From: Anaeramoeba flamelloides
Lineage: Eukaryota > Metamonada > Anaeramoebidae
Length of the DNA: 64,000 nucleotides
Direction of reading: 5' to 3'
Assembly: GCA_027625915.1 (NCBI GenBank)
Contig: JANTQA010000042.1
Location: 129,001 to 193,000, forward strand
This document shows positions 12,001-23,300 of this stretch, piece after piece. Position 1 is the first letter of the stretch. Each line of letters opens with the position of its first letter. The position numbers were made by a program, and so were the translations under genes. The notes under the pieces were generated by a model, which did no database searches, was not told where the DNA came from, and saw only the letters and a program-made list of their open reading frames with translations.

Positions 12001-15000
12001 TTTTAAGTTTGATCGTTTTCGAGAATTGGCTGACAAACGGAAAATAAAAGCGGAGATAGATCTCTTGAATGGATGAACAATCTAGTTTATCTCTAGAAAA
12101 TTTAAACCAAGTTTTGTCACCGACGATGAAAATTCAAAATTTAACTTCAATCTTTTCACTAAATACATTGAGAGAATGAGATCCTTTGAAGAGTAGGTTC
12201 TTCAAAGTACCATCAAAAATAACAAATTACTTGTTTCGGTTAAATTTATTTGTTTGTTTGTTGTTTTGACGAGTTAGATCCCGAGTTAAAAAATAAATAG
12301 CACCTCATATTGTTTCATTTGTTCAACAATCACCTTTTATGTTTACTCGTTTTGGTTCTCCTTATAGAATGAGAAATATGAGATTGTTCTAGTGCTAAGA
12401 TTATATTAATCGTCGTTCTGGAAACTCCTCAATATTATCTTATATCACTTCGAACAATCTCATTTTTTTCGTTCTTCCAGGCCAAACTCAGATTATAACA
12501 AGGAGATTGTTTCCAAATCAAAACAATAAACACAGTTATTTAAAGTTATTTTAGAAGAGTTTAACCAAATTTTTTTACGACGTTGTTAATCTCATAAATC
12601 CCAAAAGATCGCCACGCTCAAGGATTTACGACATTGGAAAATTAATTTGGTTCAAGGTGCCCAATTACTTGATCAATAGACAACAAAGAAAAAATTCCTT
12701 CAATTTTCCCGTAAAGGTTGGAAATTGAATGAATTCCCTTTCTTTGTTTAAAAACAATGTCTAAAACCAAACAGCATTTTTGGTTTTGGTTCAAAAGAAA
12801 TCAATATCATTTTTATAAAAAAATAAAAAACGTATGGTCTTTTTTTTTCTTTGAAAAAGCGAGAAAAGAGGCCACTAATAGATGATTTTGAAAATGAGAA
12901 AAAATACATTTACAAACGGAAGAAATTAACAAAAAAAAAAAAAAAATATTTATTTTACTTTGTCAAGTCAAGAAATTTTAGAGGGGGAGGCTCAAAAATT
13001 AGTCACTATTAAGAACACACAATATACGCATGAAGATTTTATGTTTGATCGCCTTCGGTTGTTTGCTTAACAAACGGGGAATAAAAGAGGAAATAGATCT
13101 CATTGAAAGGATAGACAATCTAGTTTGTATCTGTAAAATTTAAACCAAGTTTTGTCTCCAATGATGAAAATGTAACCTTTAACTTCAATGTTTTCAATAA
13201 CTCTGTTGAGAGAAAAAGAAAAGAAGCTTTGAAAAACAAGTTCTTCAAAGATTCTTTAAAAAATAACAAATTAGTTTTTACTTGTTTTTGTTTGTTTTGT
13301 TTTAGTTTGTTTGTTTGTTTCGACGAGTTAGATCTCGAGTTCAAAAAATAAATAGCACCTCATATTGTTTCATTTGTTCAACAATCACCTTTTATGTTTA
13401 CTCGTTATGGTTCTCCTTCTAGAATGAGAAATATGAGATTGTTTTAGTGCTAAGATTATATTAATTGTCGTTCTGGAAACTCCTCAATATCATCTTATAT
13501 CACTTCGAACAATATCATATTTCTCGTTCTTCAAGGCAAAACTCGTCACATAACAAGGTGATTGTTTCCAAATCGAACCAATAAAGAACGCAATTTAAAG
13601 ATATTGACAATTGAATTAATTTGTGTTGTCTACGAGATGATAATTCGTGTTGTTAATAACTGTTGATCTACTTTTCAAAAAGAAAAATTACAATCATGCT
13701 CTGATGGGTTTTATTCTTCTATTTTAAAAATCTCATTTTTTCATCTGGCTTTATTGATCAGAATAATAATTATTAACTAATTACAAGTTTGTTTGAGATT
13801 TCTTGTTTTTGTAGGTTGCTTCTGATTAACAAAAATTAAAAATTTTTCAAATTTGATCCAAATTTTATTCGGATTTGATAACCTAACCTAACAAGACATT
13901 TGTAAACGGGCCTGGAAATACTAATGTTTTGGAACTGAGTTTTGAACAATATTATCAAGTTAGGTAGTCAAGGTATTGAAAAATATCCATTAAAAAAAAA
14001 CTAACTTTTCGAAAACGAATATTTTTCCATTGAAATAACTAACTCAAAAAGGAAGAAAAGAAAAAATTGTTAAATTAAGAAAAATCTAACATTTGGAAAT
14101 CTGTTGTATTTTTTGGAATCAGATTATAGACTGTAACTCTTGTTTGTTTGTTTTTTTTTGGAATTGGTTTGGTTTTTGATTTAAAAAAAAAAAAAACAAA
14201 GAAATCAGATTCAAAAATCGATCTTTACACCCATACACAAAAAAAAAAAAAAAAAAAAAAGAATAATACGAGAAAGAGAATAAAGAATAATACCTCAACA
14301 TCCCAACATATTGCTGTTTTATCTACCGACGACGAAAATAAACTGTTTGTCTTTACTACTGATTTTAAAGCTGTAATATAATCAGTATGACCACTGTAAT
14401 CTTGCGAAACAGTACCATCTTTTTGAGGAGAGAGAAAAAACACGAAAAAAGAAAATTTGATAAAAAAGCAAGAAATAGTGATTGAGTTCCCCATTACAAG
14501 CAAACAAAAACAACAAAAGTTTGAGAGAAAAGAAAAATGTATGAAAAGGTTGTTACCTATTAATGACCACTTGAGGATTTTGGAATCTGTCGAACCCGAA
14601 AAAAGTTGAACATTGTCGTCTTGTTCAAAAACGGTAACTCGAGCCCTGTGTCCTTTAAAAACATGGATGTTGTCATTTGTTGATGGATTCCAGCTTCTAA
14701 TTAAACCTTTTTCGTTACTCGTTATTAAGGTACCCTTGATAAAGGTAAGTGCACTGATTTTGTTTTCATAAGGATTGAACTCTGATAAGCATAGCCCTGT
14801 ATCAAGAGACCAATCACGAACACTCAGATCAAGAGACGCGGTGTAACAGTTTTTGTTTGTACAGGTAATGTCTGTTACATTTCCAGTGTGTCCCTGAAGC
14901 GAAAAAATGGGATCTAGCTCGACAATCTTTTTTTTTTTTTAGTTTTGTTTTGTGTTTTTTGTGTTTTTTTGTTTTTCAGAGCCCAAAATAGAAAAAAAGA

Positions 15001-15070
15001 GAGTTGAAGTGAAAATTTAACTCTTCAGAAGAAGATTTTAAAAAGAATTTACTTTTTGTTGTGAAGACAT
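3214..15070 (-). CDS. WD40-[FeFe]-hydrogenase-flavodoxin fusion protein, five exons
   Basis: The spliced CDS is 15070..15053, 14926..14557, 14418..14294, 8970..7824 and 5009..3214: 3456 nt, 1151 residues. All introns are GT-AG and every junction keeps frame (donors GTAAAT, GTAACA, GTATTA, GTAAAA). Residues 10-335 form 7-8 WD40 blades (GH...WD and variants such as IKCWDLRS). About 377-455 is a plant-type [2Fe-2S] domain with C409, C420, C423 and C439. C539/542/545/549 and C584/587/590/594 bind two [4Fe-4S] clusters. The H-cluster motifs are complete: FTSCCPGW (C694 proton-transfer position, C695), MPCTAKK (C750) and EIMACPGGCIGGGGQP (C896, C900). Residues about 990-1139 are a CPR/CysJ-type flavodoxin (YGSQTGTAE; STFWDGSFPENA; FGLGSTSY) without a following FAD/NADPH reductase. 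The inferred role is reversible H2 production fed by flavin or ferredoxin electrons. The N-terminus (MSSQQKIVEL) lacks a targeting presequence, so it is probably cytosolic. The His(Cys)3 cluster of Clostridium CpI is missing. Confidence 0.93.
5687..7633. mobile_element. Possible decayed Tc1/mariner-like element bounded by family B ends
   Basis: A left end CAGTATCACTTTTAAGAC at 5687 and a right end reading GTGGTACTAACTG up to 7633 match the terminal repeats of the short palindromic family B, and both are flanked by TA. The pair lies 1947 bp apart. Subtracting the family D insert (about 530 bp) leaves about 1.4 kb, the usual size of a Tc1/mariner element. No transposase frame survives, so the two ends could also be unrelated fragments of two short copies. 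Confidence 0.3.
5801..6330 (+). mobile_element. Family D inverted-repeat element, copy 1
   Basis: This ~530 bp block is closely similar to 44800-45338 in the same orientation. Its ends form an imperfect inverted repeat (ATTCAAAATTTTCCACAC at the left, GTGTTAAAAATTTTGAAT at the right). Internal landmarks are TTTGATCGATCAATATTCC and GAATTACGTAATTTG. It has no coding potential and is a non-autonomous DNA element in intron 4 of the hydrogenase gene. Confidence 0.72.
9280..10494. mobile_element. TTAA-flanked TIR element, family K
   Basis: Perfect inverted termini GGAAGTAAGTACATTTT start at 9280 and end at 10494, each directly flanked by TTAA (9276-9279 and 10495-10498). A TTAA duplication is the hallmark of piggyBac-type insertion. 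The element is 1215 bp. The interior holds only short, low-complexity frames and no recognisable transposase. A diverged stretch around 37230-37450 resembles its middle. It lies in intron 3 of the hydrogenase gene. Confidence 0.68.
11030..11500 (+). repeat. Tandem duplication, ~249 bp unit
   Basis: Two adjacent diverged copies share GATAAGAAAGAGATTAGAAC (11086 and 11335), 'TTTAGGATAG' and 'TCCAATTCTAACAAAGT' with constant 249 bp spacing. No coding frame is shared. It lies inside intron 3 of the hydrogenase gene, just before a larger duplication. Confidence 0.75.
12325..12512. repeat. Foldback element in tandem unit 1
   Basis: Inverted arms of about 70 bp run inward from AACAATCACCTTTTATG at 12325 and from the complementary AAGGAGATTGTT ending at 12512. 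The inner stem pairs GAGAAATATGAGATTGTTC with GAACAATCTCATTTTTTTC. A loop of about 50 bases remains. The same structure is found at 13380-13567. Confidence 0.65.
13380..13567. repeat. Foldback element in tandem unit 2
   Basis: This is the second copy of the 188 bp foldback. Its arms pair better here: AACAATCACCTT with AAGGTGATTGTT outside, and GAGAAATATGAGATTGTT with AACAATATCATATTTCTC inside. Equal length in both units shows the foldback was present before or at the time of duplication. Confidence 0.68.
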
Positions 15071-18000
15071 TTCTCAAATTTTAAGATAAAAAATTGAAAA
15101 AGATGAAAAAAATAAAGATTGGAAAAGATTGAAAATTGAGAAATTTTTGAAATTTGGAATCTTTTTGAAGATTTCTAGATATTGGTTGTTTGTTTATTTT
15201 CTATTTTTTGTTTCCACAGTAATTCTTAAAAAATAAAGTAAATAATTTTATGATATTTTTTTTTAAGATCAGGCTTTAATTCAAAAGAAGGAAATTTTCT
15301 TTTTTGTGATCAGTTATCATCTTTCATAAGTTGCTAAAGGGGATGAAAGGAAATAATTATTTCGATATTTTTTTTGAAAAGTAAAATAGATTGATATAGG
15401 ATTCTGAGGTCGTATTTTTTTTTCGATAAACAACTGAAAATTGTTTAATTTCTAAAAGTGTGTCTATTGAATCAGTATATTACAGACTGTTAACTTTCTG
15501 TACTCAAAATATTTTAATAGGACAAACTATTTAAGAAAAATTATTTTGTTATGACATGTTTAGGTAATTGTGACACATTGCTTTCTCTCAATCCGAAAAG
15601 GACTATATTTGCAATTTCAACAGTGTTATAAGTTAAAAAGATCTTTGTTTTGCAGTCACTACCAATGTCAGGCAGAAACTTTCAAAGATAGATAAATCAC
15701 CTATAAAAATTTCAAATTTATCATTTGGGAAAAAAGTTCCACACTATTTTTAATTCGGGATATTTGAGAACCTGAAAATTCAAAGAAAGATCTCTAAATA
15801 AATCAAAAAAACAATAAATAAAGATGATATAGAGAAATGGGCAAACAACAACAATTTTTTTAATACTGTCCTTTGGGATGGGTTTTTTTCTGATTAATCT
15901 TATCATTAAATTTATGAAAAAAATTGAAAATTTCTGAGATCTTTAAAAGCACAACAACGAATAATTTCATATTTTATCAGAGAGATTTTAAAAAGTATTT
16001 GTTGTGTTGTTTGAAAATTAAATAATGAAATATTCTTAAAAGTTAATTTATTTCTTCTTCACAGAGATTTTGCTTATAGATTTCAGTTAGATTCCTAATT
16101 AAAAAAAATGTTGAACTAGTTTTGTTTATTATACTTTTTTTACTGAATGATTAGATATGTAATTTGGAATTTTCCCCCAAGATTTAGGTTTTTTTGTGCT
16201 TAAATTTGATTTTTTTGTTTGACTTGTTTTTTTGTTGAAATTTTGTCATTGAAAAGTAGTAAAAACATTCAAAAAAAATTCAAAAATACAAACAAGTTCA
16301 AAAATTAATTTGTTAATTATATAGTTATTTTTTTTTTTGAAAATCAAGCTAAAAAAAATTGTTAAAAAATAATCTTTTTTCGAGGAATATTTATATTGAT
16401 TATTCCAAGAAAAAAAGACCTTTGTTAGACATTACTCTACCACCAATAAACATTACATTTTTTTTTTCTCTTTATTGGTTTTTTTGTGAGATAAATGGTT
16501 GAGTTTTTGGTTAAAGTTTCTAAATATAAAAAAAAGAAGAAAATATTGGATCGAAGAAATTTGAATTATCTATTTGATCTTAATTAACCAATTATGTTTT
16601 TTAATAAAAAAAAATAGAATTCAAAGGGTGTTGTTACTCGATAGTGTTATGTATTTTTGAGAGTTTAAAGATGACGAACAAAATTACTTTTTAAAAAATG
16701 CTGTAATTGAGAAAAAGTTAAATTTTTTTGTTAAGAGTAATTATTATTAATACTTTTATAAGAATTTGAAAATTCATCTAGATTTAATGATCTAAAAAAA
16801 AGAATAAAAAAATTCTAAAGGATTTTTTCTATTTATTTTGTATACTTTTTAATTAATTTTCAATCATTGGAGATCCTCACTATTTCAACAAATAATAACT
16901 CATGTTATTTAAATTCTTATTTTGACAATAAGTCATATTATTTTTCATTCAGGGTACTATAAATATCAACATCTCAAGAAAAATAATTTTATTATTTACT
17001 CAACTTCTAATAAAGAATTACATATATTTTAACAAATAATTAACTTTTTTTGAAAATACAGGAATTTATACCCTTTTAGCTTTATATATTAAATATTGAG
17101 TCCTCAAAAAAAAAAAATAAAATATCTTTCTTTCCACTCCAAGCCCACCCTCACTTTCAAAGGATGAGTTCTAACTTTTCAAAAGAATTTATTTTTTTAA
17201 TTTTTTTTTATTCCCTTTTTATTTTATTTCATTTAAGTTGTAACTAGTATATTATTTTTTTCTTTCAGTTGTTTTGGTTACTTTATTTTTCTGATTATTT
17301 GTAAAAGTAATATATTTTTAGTAAAAAAAAAAAGAAAATATCAAGAAAGTTACCTCTATGTTTTTTTAAATGCTAGATATAATGTAATAATTTCTTAAAT
17401 TTTATTTTTTATTAATTGTATTTTAAAAAAACCACCATTAACCTTTCCAGAATTCAAAAGAATAGAGCAAAACATTTGATTTTTCTCAATTCTGATGAAT
17501 TATGGAAAATATAAACTTTTTAGCACCCGAGGAATTGATGCAACGCACTACTGGGATTCACTAATTGTTAATATTTTTATTACATAACCCCAATAAAGAA
17601 TCAGACACTTTTTATCATTTAACTAATAAGATGATAAAAAATGAGTCTTTATTTTGCTTTTCATAAATACACTACCAGTCTTAAGTTGTTTATTATCATT
17701 TATTTGGTATAATTTTTTCAACCTACACATTTCTTTTTTGGCAATATGATTTGTATATAAACAAAAATGATTATTATTTTAATAATTTCAAAGTTATAAC
17801 GTGTTTTTTTTTTTTTTTTGATAAGATTGAAAGTTTTTGATTTCAATTTATTTTTATTAAATAAATAAATATACCAATTTAACACCTAAGTAATATTTCT
17901 TAGTTTTAAGATGGACATAGAACACTTCCATTTAAAAATATTTTTTTTCCTTTAGATTTTTTTTTAATTTAAAAGAAAAAAACATGTCATACGTTTTTCC

Positions 18001-18746
18001 TGCATTTACAATAATAGAGTAAAAAATTTAATTTTTACTTGATCCCTTAAAATTCTTATGAAATTAAAGCGATATTTTTTGATTTTTTTGTTTATTTCAA
18101 AAAGAAAAAATTAATTTCGAATTTAACAGAAAAAATCAACGAAATTTCCAATAATTATTCCAGAGTTTTTTTTTTTTAATTTGAAAATCCATATAATTAT
18201 GAAAAAAAAAAAACAAAAAAACAGTAGGTACTTGAAAAAATAAACTGAAAAAGTGTTTATTAATAGAATTATTCTCTCTAATATTATTTCAATATTCTTG
18301 AACCGTTTTCTCTAGTACTATTTTTTTATTCATCTTTGTCCAAAATTATAAAAAAATTTTTATTTATTAATTTTAATTTTTCCATTACGAAAAATATTTT
18401 TCTTTTTTTTTTTGGGATATTTTCATTTTTTTGAAATATTTTCAAAATACATAAATACTAGTTATTTATTTTTGAGTTTCTAACTTTTTTTTATATCTTG
18501 AAATTCTGACTTTTTTAATTTTTGCTTGATTTAATATATTTAAATACACTGTTGATCTGCTTAGATTCATTTAGGTATATATCTAAATCTTTGAAAAGGC
18601 TTTGAAATCTTATCATGTTATATTATGCGCTTTACCCCATCTAAGCCCAAAAAACAACAAAAAAGGATAAAAACCAACCAATTAAAAAAAAATTCGAATA
18701 AGTATACAATTTAAAAAAATGTAATTTAATAATTTTGTTTTAATTA

Positions 18747-18943
18747 CAGTCAGTTTCACTTTTAAGACACAAACTTTCAACGAAATTTAAGGCACAATAA
18801 AAATCTCAAATTAAAGCACATAATTCAAATTCTAGTAAAAATAAATTGTAAAAAAAAAATTCCAAATTTTGTGCCTTAATTTGAGATTTTTATTGTGCCA
18901 TAAATTTCGTTGAAAGTTTGTGCCTTAAAAGTGAAACTGACTG
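18747..18943. mobile_element. Family B palindromic TA-flanked element, copy 1
   Basis: This 197 bp element is almost wholly an inverted repeat. Ends read CAGTCAGTTTCACTTTTAAG and the complement, with TA on both sides (18745-18746 and 18944-18945). Arms of about 85 bases meet at a short A-rich centre. The size, the TA flanks and the CAGT start fit a Tc1/mariner-type MITE. It has no coding capacity. Confidence 0.85.
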
Positions 18944-19399
18944 TAGAAAAAATATTACTCACTTTTTTTAAATGATTAGATTAGACCTTTTTTATTGACC
19001 CGTTCGAGATCAAGTAAAATCTATATTAAGAATGTTAATCCATACAAAAATTCAATTTTTGAAAAAAAAAAAAAAAAAGATTAAATTAATTATAAAAGAA
19101 TTACTAAATTAGAACAATTAGGTTTTGGAAATTTTTGTATTTTTTTCAGAATAATTTTTTTTTTTTAAAAAAAGTAGAAATAATTCTTAATAAATATAAA
19201 AAAAAATATGAAAATGAGTTGGTGAGAATATTTTACTGTTAATGTTGAAATATTTATAAAATTCTTAATCTGTTAAAAAGAAAATTATGGATTGACGAAA
19301 ATTTTTGTTTTCGACTTCAAAGGGTACATGTACATTAAGGCTTATAAAAAAGCCATTAGAAGAATTTGACACCCAGTTTAGGTTTCTAAAAAAAAATAA

Positions 19400-19594
19400 A
19401 GTCAGTTCCACTTTTAAGGCACAAACTTTCAACGAAATTTATGGCACAAAAAAATCTCAAATTAAGGCACAAAATTTGGAATTTTTTTTTTTACTAATTA
19501 TTTTACTAGAATTTGAATTTTGTGCTTTAATTTGAGATTTTTTATGTGCCTTAAATTTCATATCAAGTTTGTGTCTTAAATGTGAAACTGACTG
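19400..19594. mobile_element. Family B palindromic TA-flanked element, copy 2
   Basis: This ~195 bp element has the same structure as the copy 450 bp to the left: GTCAGTTCCACTTTTAAGGC at the left end and its complement ending at 19594, followed by TA. The leftmost base has changed relative to the consensus CAGTCAG. It holds an accidental 76-codon frame across the stem, which is not a gene. Confidence 0.82.
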
Positions 19595-20327
19595 TAAAAA
19601 ATAAGATAAGAAAGAGATAAATAGGTAAAAAGTGATTGAAATAACAAAAATAAATAATTTAAAAATTTAAAATCAGTAAAAACTTAAAATTATTAGAATC
19701 ATAGTTAAGTAGTAGATATTTGTTAGAGGAATTGTATATTTGGGCTTCTTTTTGCTAATAATGCTCCGATTGATAGATTTTGCTGATAACATATCTAAAA
19801 AATGTATTGGTAAATATGTTTTAATTCTATATCCAATTATATCTTCATCAAATGGTTAATCTTATCAACTAATTTTAATGTACTTTTTTTTTTCATTTCA
19901 AAGACAAAAACTTTAACCTCGAGTCAACTATCAAAAAAATTTATTAATCTGATAAAAAGAAATAATTAATTCGACTCAAAAAATGAAAACAAAACATTTA
20001 AAGAATGGTAAAAATTACAGTTAATTTTCAAAATTCATTCCAAATTCACCAAAAAACATTGTATTTAATACTCTTTAAACTGTTTTAACCCGAACAAAAA
20101 TTTTGAAAAATAGTTAACATATTACATTCTTATAATAATTTTTAAATAATCTTAAAAAATATAAAGTAAAAAAAAAAAAATAAAACTTCGAAAAACGAAC
20201 AAAACATAACAAAAATAAAAATACTCAAAAAAAAAAATTGGATCCAAACAAAAGAATTTATAAATTTATTGTTTTAATTTCAAGATCAAGTAAAATTCAA
20301 GAAAAAACTGGTTCTAAAAAATAAAAA

Positions 20328-23300
20328 TTATTGTTGTTTTGAAAATCCTTCATTTTTTTTACCTAAAACAATTTTAGTTGCTTCAGGAAGAAAAAAATTA
20401 TTAACAGAATAAAAGCTAGAAAGACGGATAAAGCCAAAGAGTAAATTATTTTTTACAAGGATGTCGTCATTATCTAAAATATCTTTAAGCACCTGAAGAA
20501 CGGACATTTTTAATTCCCCGTTTTTCAAATCGAAACGTAGCAATTCAATAATTGATAGGCATAAGAAGGATATTACTTTACCTTCATCCAAATCTTCTAT
20601 CCAAGCCAATTTAATTACTTCAAGAAGGTTCTTTAAATGCGCAAACAAATCTTGATCGATTTCTACATCAATTAATAATTGATGAATTAATTTTGTAAAG
20701 GAGGTATCAATTTCACGTTCTTCTTTGAGGTTATTGAATTTGCTTAATGAATTCATTAGGATTTTTTTTTTAAGATTCTTATCCAAATGCTTTTTGGAAT
20801 TGATTATTAATGTGAAAACCCCTTGGCAATCTTCAGGAAATTGTACCACCTTCTCTTCCTTTTCATTGTCAATATTTAATAAAGTTAAAACCTTATCAAT
20901 GATTTCATTGGGTGGGACTATATTTTTTTGAAAGTTCAAAAGATTAGTCATAATTCCATTTAACGAAAAGTTATATAAATTGAAATTAGGAATTGATTTT
21001 TGAACAAAATCAATATTTAATTGAAGCAATTCTGGCCTTTCTTCTTCAATTTCTTGCAATTTTAATAATTCTGTATTAATGACTGTTTCAAAACTTTCAA
21101 AGTATAAAAGGGGTGATTTTTTTGGATACAGATGTTGTAAAATTAATATTGCGGTAATTTTGTTTTCTTTAGTGACATTTTCAATTTCGATTTCATCTTT
21201 TAATAAAGAAATCAAGTAATTAAAAAACTCTTCTTCCTTTTTAAAGTCCACAATTTCATCTTTACAATTTTTAATAAAAGATAAAATTTTCCAGAAATAT
21301 AAACTAAATTTATCACCTGAAGTGTTACTAGATAAAATTGTTTCAATGTAATCTTCAAATTGGCCAATGTTTTTAATTGTTTCCCTCTCCTTTTCATTTT
21401 CTTCATTAACTAAAAGATTGTTTTCAAATTGGAATATTCTTAAGATGCTTTGTATTTGGTCATCATTTTCACTTCTTTTTTCAAGGTTCTTTGTTATTAA
21501 ATGCAACTTACCAATTTGATGATTTTCCAATATCTGAAGGCATTTTAATGCGAGAAATAATTCAGCTAATTGGGATTCATTTTCCAATTTCTTGCCAAAC
21601 TCAAAGCTTTGCTCTTCATTTAAATCAATTTTCTCATTAATGTTATCAAGGTCTTCAATGGCTACGGATTTGGAAAGCTCTTTGAAATAATTATAAAATT
21701 TATTAAAAATTACAGTAATACTGTTATTTGACCAAATTTCCTTATCATCTTTGATTATATTTAATATTAAGAAAAATGATGTTATTAAATGAAGTCTAAT
21801 TTCATTAATTTCATGATTTTCAATATTTAATATTGAATTAATTATTAATTGTAAAAGACCAATAATAATTTGTTGAAATTGGGTTTTATTATTCTCAAAT
21901 TTGCCTATAATTTCATTTTTATTTAACAATAATTGATTTACAAATTTTGACAAGGTAATTGAAAGTGCAATTCTTTTTTCTTCAAAAAAATTTAATTCTG
22001 GATCCAATGAAAATTGATTATCAAAGCCTTTAATAATTGAAGTTAAGAATAAATTGATATCCTTCGTTTCAAGAATTTGGCCTTTCAAATCAATATAAAG
22101 CGATGGTAATACGGAAATGGCACGGTATTTCAATGTATCCAATTCATTTTCAGTCAGGGAGAGAACAGGAATAACTAACAATGAAGAGTATTGGGTTGAT
22201 ATTTTTTTACCCCACCCTTTCATTAAATTGTTAATCGAATCTAAAGCAGATAAAACAATTTCTTCTTCCTCGTCAGCAAGTAATTCTAATAATAAATTAA
22301 TTACATTGTTTTGAATTAATTCTAAAAATTGCTTATCGCCATGGAGAATTGTCGAAGTATAATTTAAATAATATCCCAACGAAGAAACTGCTGCACATTG
22401 CGCAAATTCTGGTAACTTTCCTTGTTGATTTTGAGTGCCGCCCATAATAACATTCAATAAATTTGAAGCAAATTTGTAATTCATGAGATCATTTAATAAG
22501 CCTTCTGTTAAAAATAAATTATTCATACTTTTAAATACACATTCTCTTACTTCGTGTGACGAGCTGGTGGAATCTTTGATTAAACTTTCAAGAATTTGCA
22601 ATTTCTTTTCTTTTAAAAAGTTTAATTCATGATCATTTTCTTTTAATTTTTCTTTTAATTTTTCTTTTTCTTTTAATTTTTCTTTTTCTTTTTCTTTTTC
22701 TTTTTCTTTTCTTTTTCTTTTCTTTTTCTTTTTCTTTCGATTTTTCAATTTCCTTTTCCTTTTCATTTTCAATTTCTTTTTCAATTTCAATTTCTTCTAA
22801 ATTTTTGGAAAAAATCTTGCTAGAAAGTTTCCATACCCTTAAAGCAGAATCTCTTGTTGGTAAAGAACAATGTGATGTATTTTTAAAAATTGGGAAAATT
22901 AATTCATTTAAATGCTTTTCGACGACCTTTGGACAAAATAATAACAATTCTTCTAAACTGGTTTGAATACCGTCAACCAATTTAGTAATACCTGAATTAA
23001 TTAAATATGTAATGGATGGCAAAATTTTCTCGATGAAAAATTTGAATAATTCATTCATTTCATTCTCTTTGTCTTGCTTTTTGCTTTGTAAAATATTTTG
23101 ATAAAATGTTAAAAACAATTGAATAAGTGAATCACCTGCTGCAATATTTGCTGCACCAGTGGTGTCCATATTCAAAAATCTTGTTTCCTTTTTATGCTCA
23201 TTTCTAATTTCCTTTTCAAGTGAAAATAAAATTTTTTGCTGAAATTCTTCAGATAAGAATTCGAAGATTCCTGGGATTGTTAATGCGGAGCGGATCCCTA

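Larger units (their letters stand above)
11515..13590 (+). repeat. Tandem duplication, ~1.02 kb unit
   Basis: Two head-to-tail copies (about 11515-12537 and 12538-13590) share colinear blocks: TTTACGACGTTGTT (11549, 12573), GAAAACAATGTCTA-like, AAACCAAGTTTTGTC and GAGTTAGATC. Each ends in a ~188 bp foldback (12325-12512 and 13380-13567). The minus strand of both copies carries short coding-like stretches that do not stay open, so a decayed duplicated gene fragment is possible. The two copies differ by many substitutions and small indels, so the duplication is old. Confidence 0.8.
8971..14293 (-). other. Intron 3 of the hydrogenase gene (5.3 kb)
   Basis: The donor is GTATTATT at 14293 and the acceptor AATTAAAAG ends at 8971, phase 0, within the fourth WD40 blade (ICWDVE joined to TGKMKN). 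It contains a TTAA-flanked element at 9280-10494, a ~249 bp tandem duplication at 11030-11500 and a ~1 kb tandem duplication at 11515-13590. A long polyT tract next to the acceptor (8977-9006, plus-strand reading) lies where a polypyrimidine tract would sit, but reads as A on the coding strand. Confidence 0.88.
15071..20327. other. AT-rich intergenic region with two palindromic elements
   Basis: This region lies upstream of the hydrogenase start codon and downstream of the HEAT gene stop. The first few hundred bases before 15070 should hold the hydrogenase promoter, but I cannot point to a motif. Two family B elements lie at 18747-18943 and 19400-19594. An isolated GC-richer patch at about 17522-17565 is unexplained. 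No reliable exon is visible. Confidence 0.6.

Noticed and set aside
3214-15070. Bacterial contamination or a freshly transferred bacterial hydrogenase
   Set aside because: Four spliceosomal introns and the same base composition as neighbouring exons show a resident eukaryotic gene.
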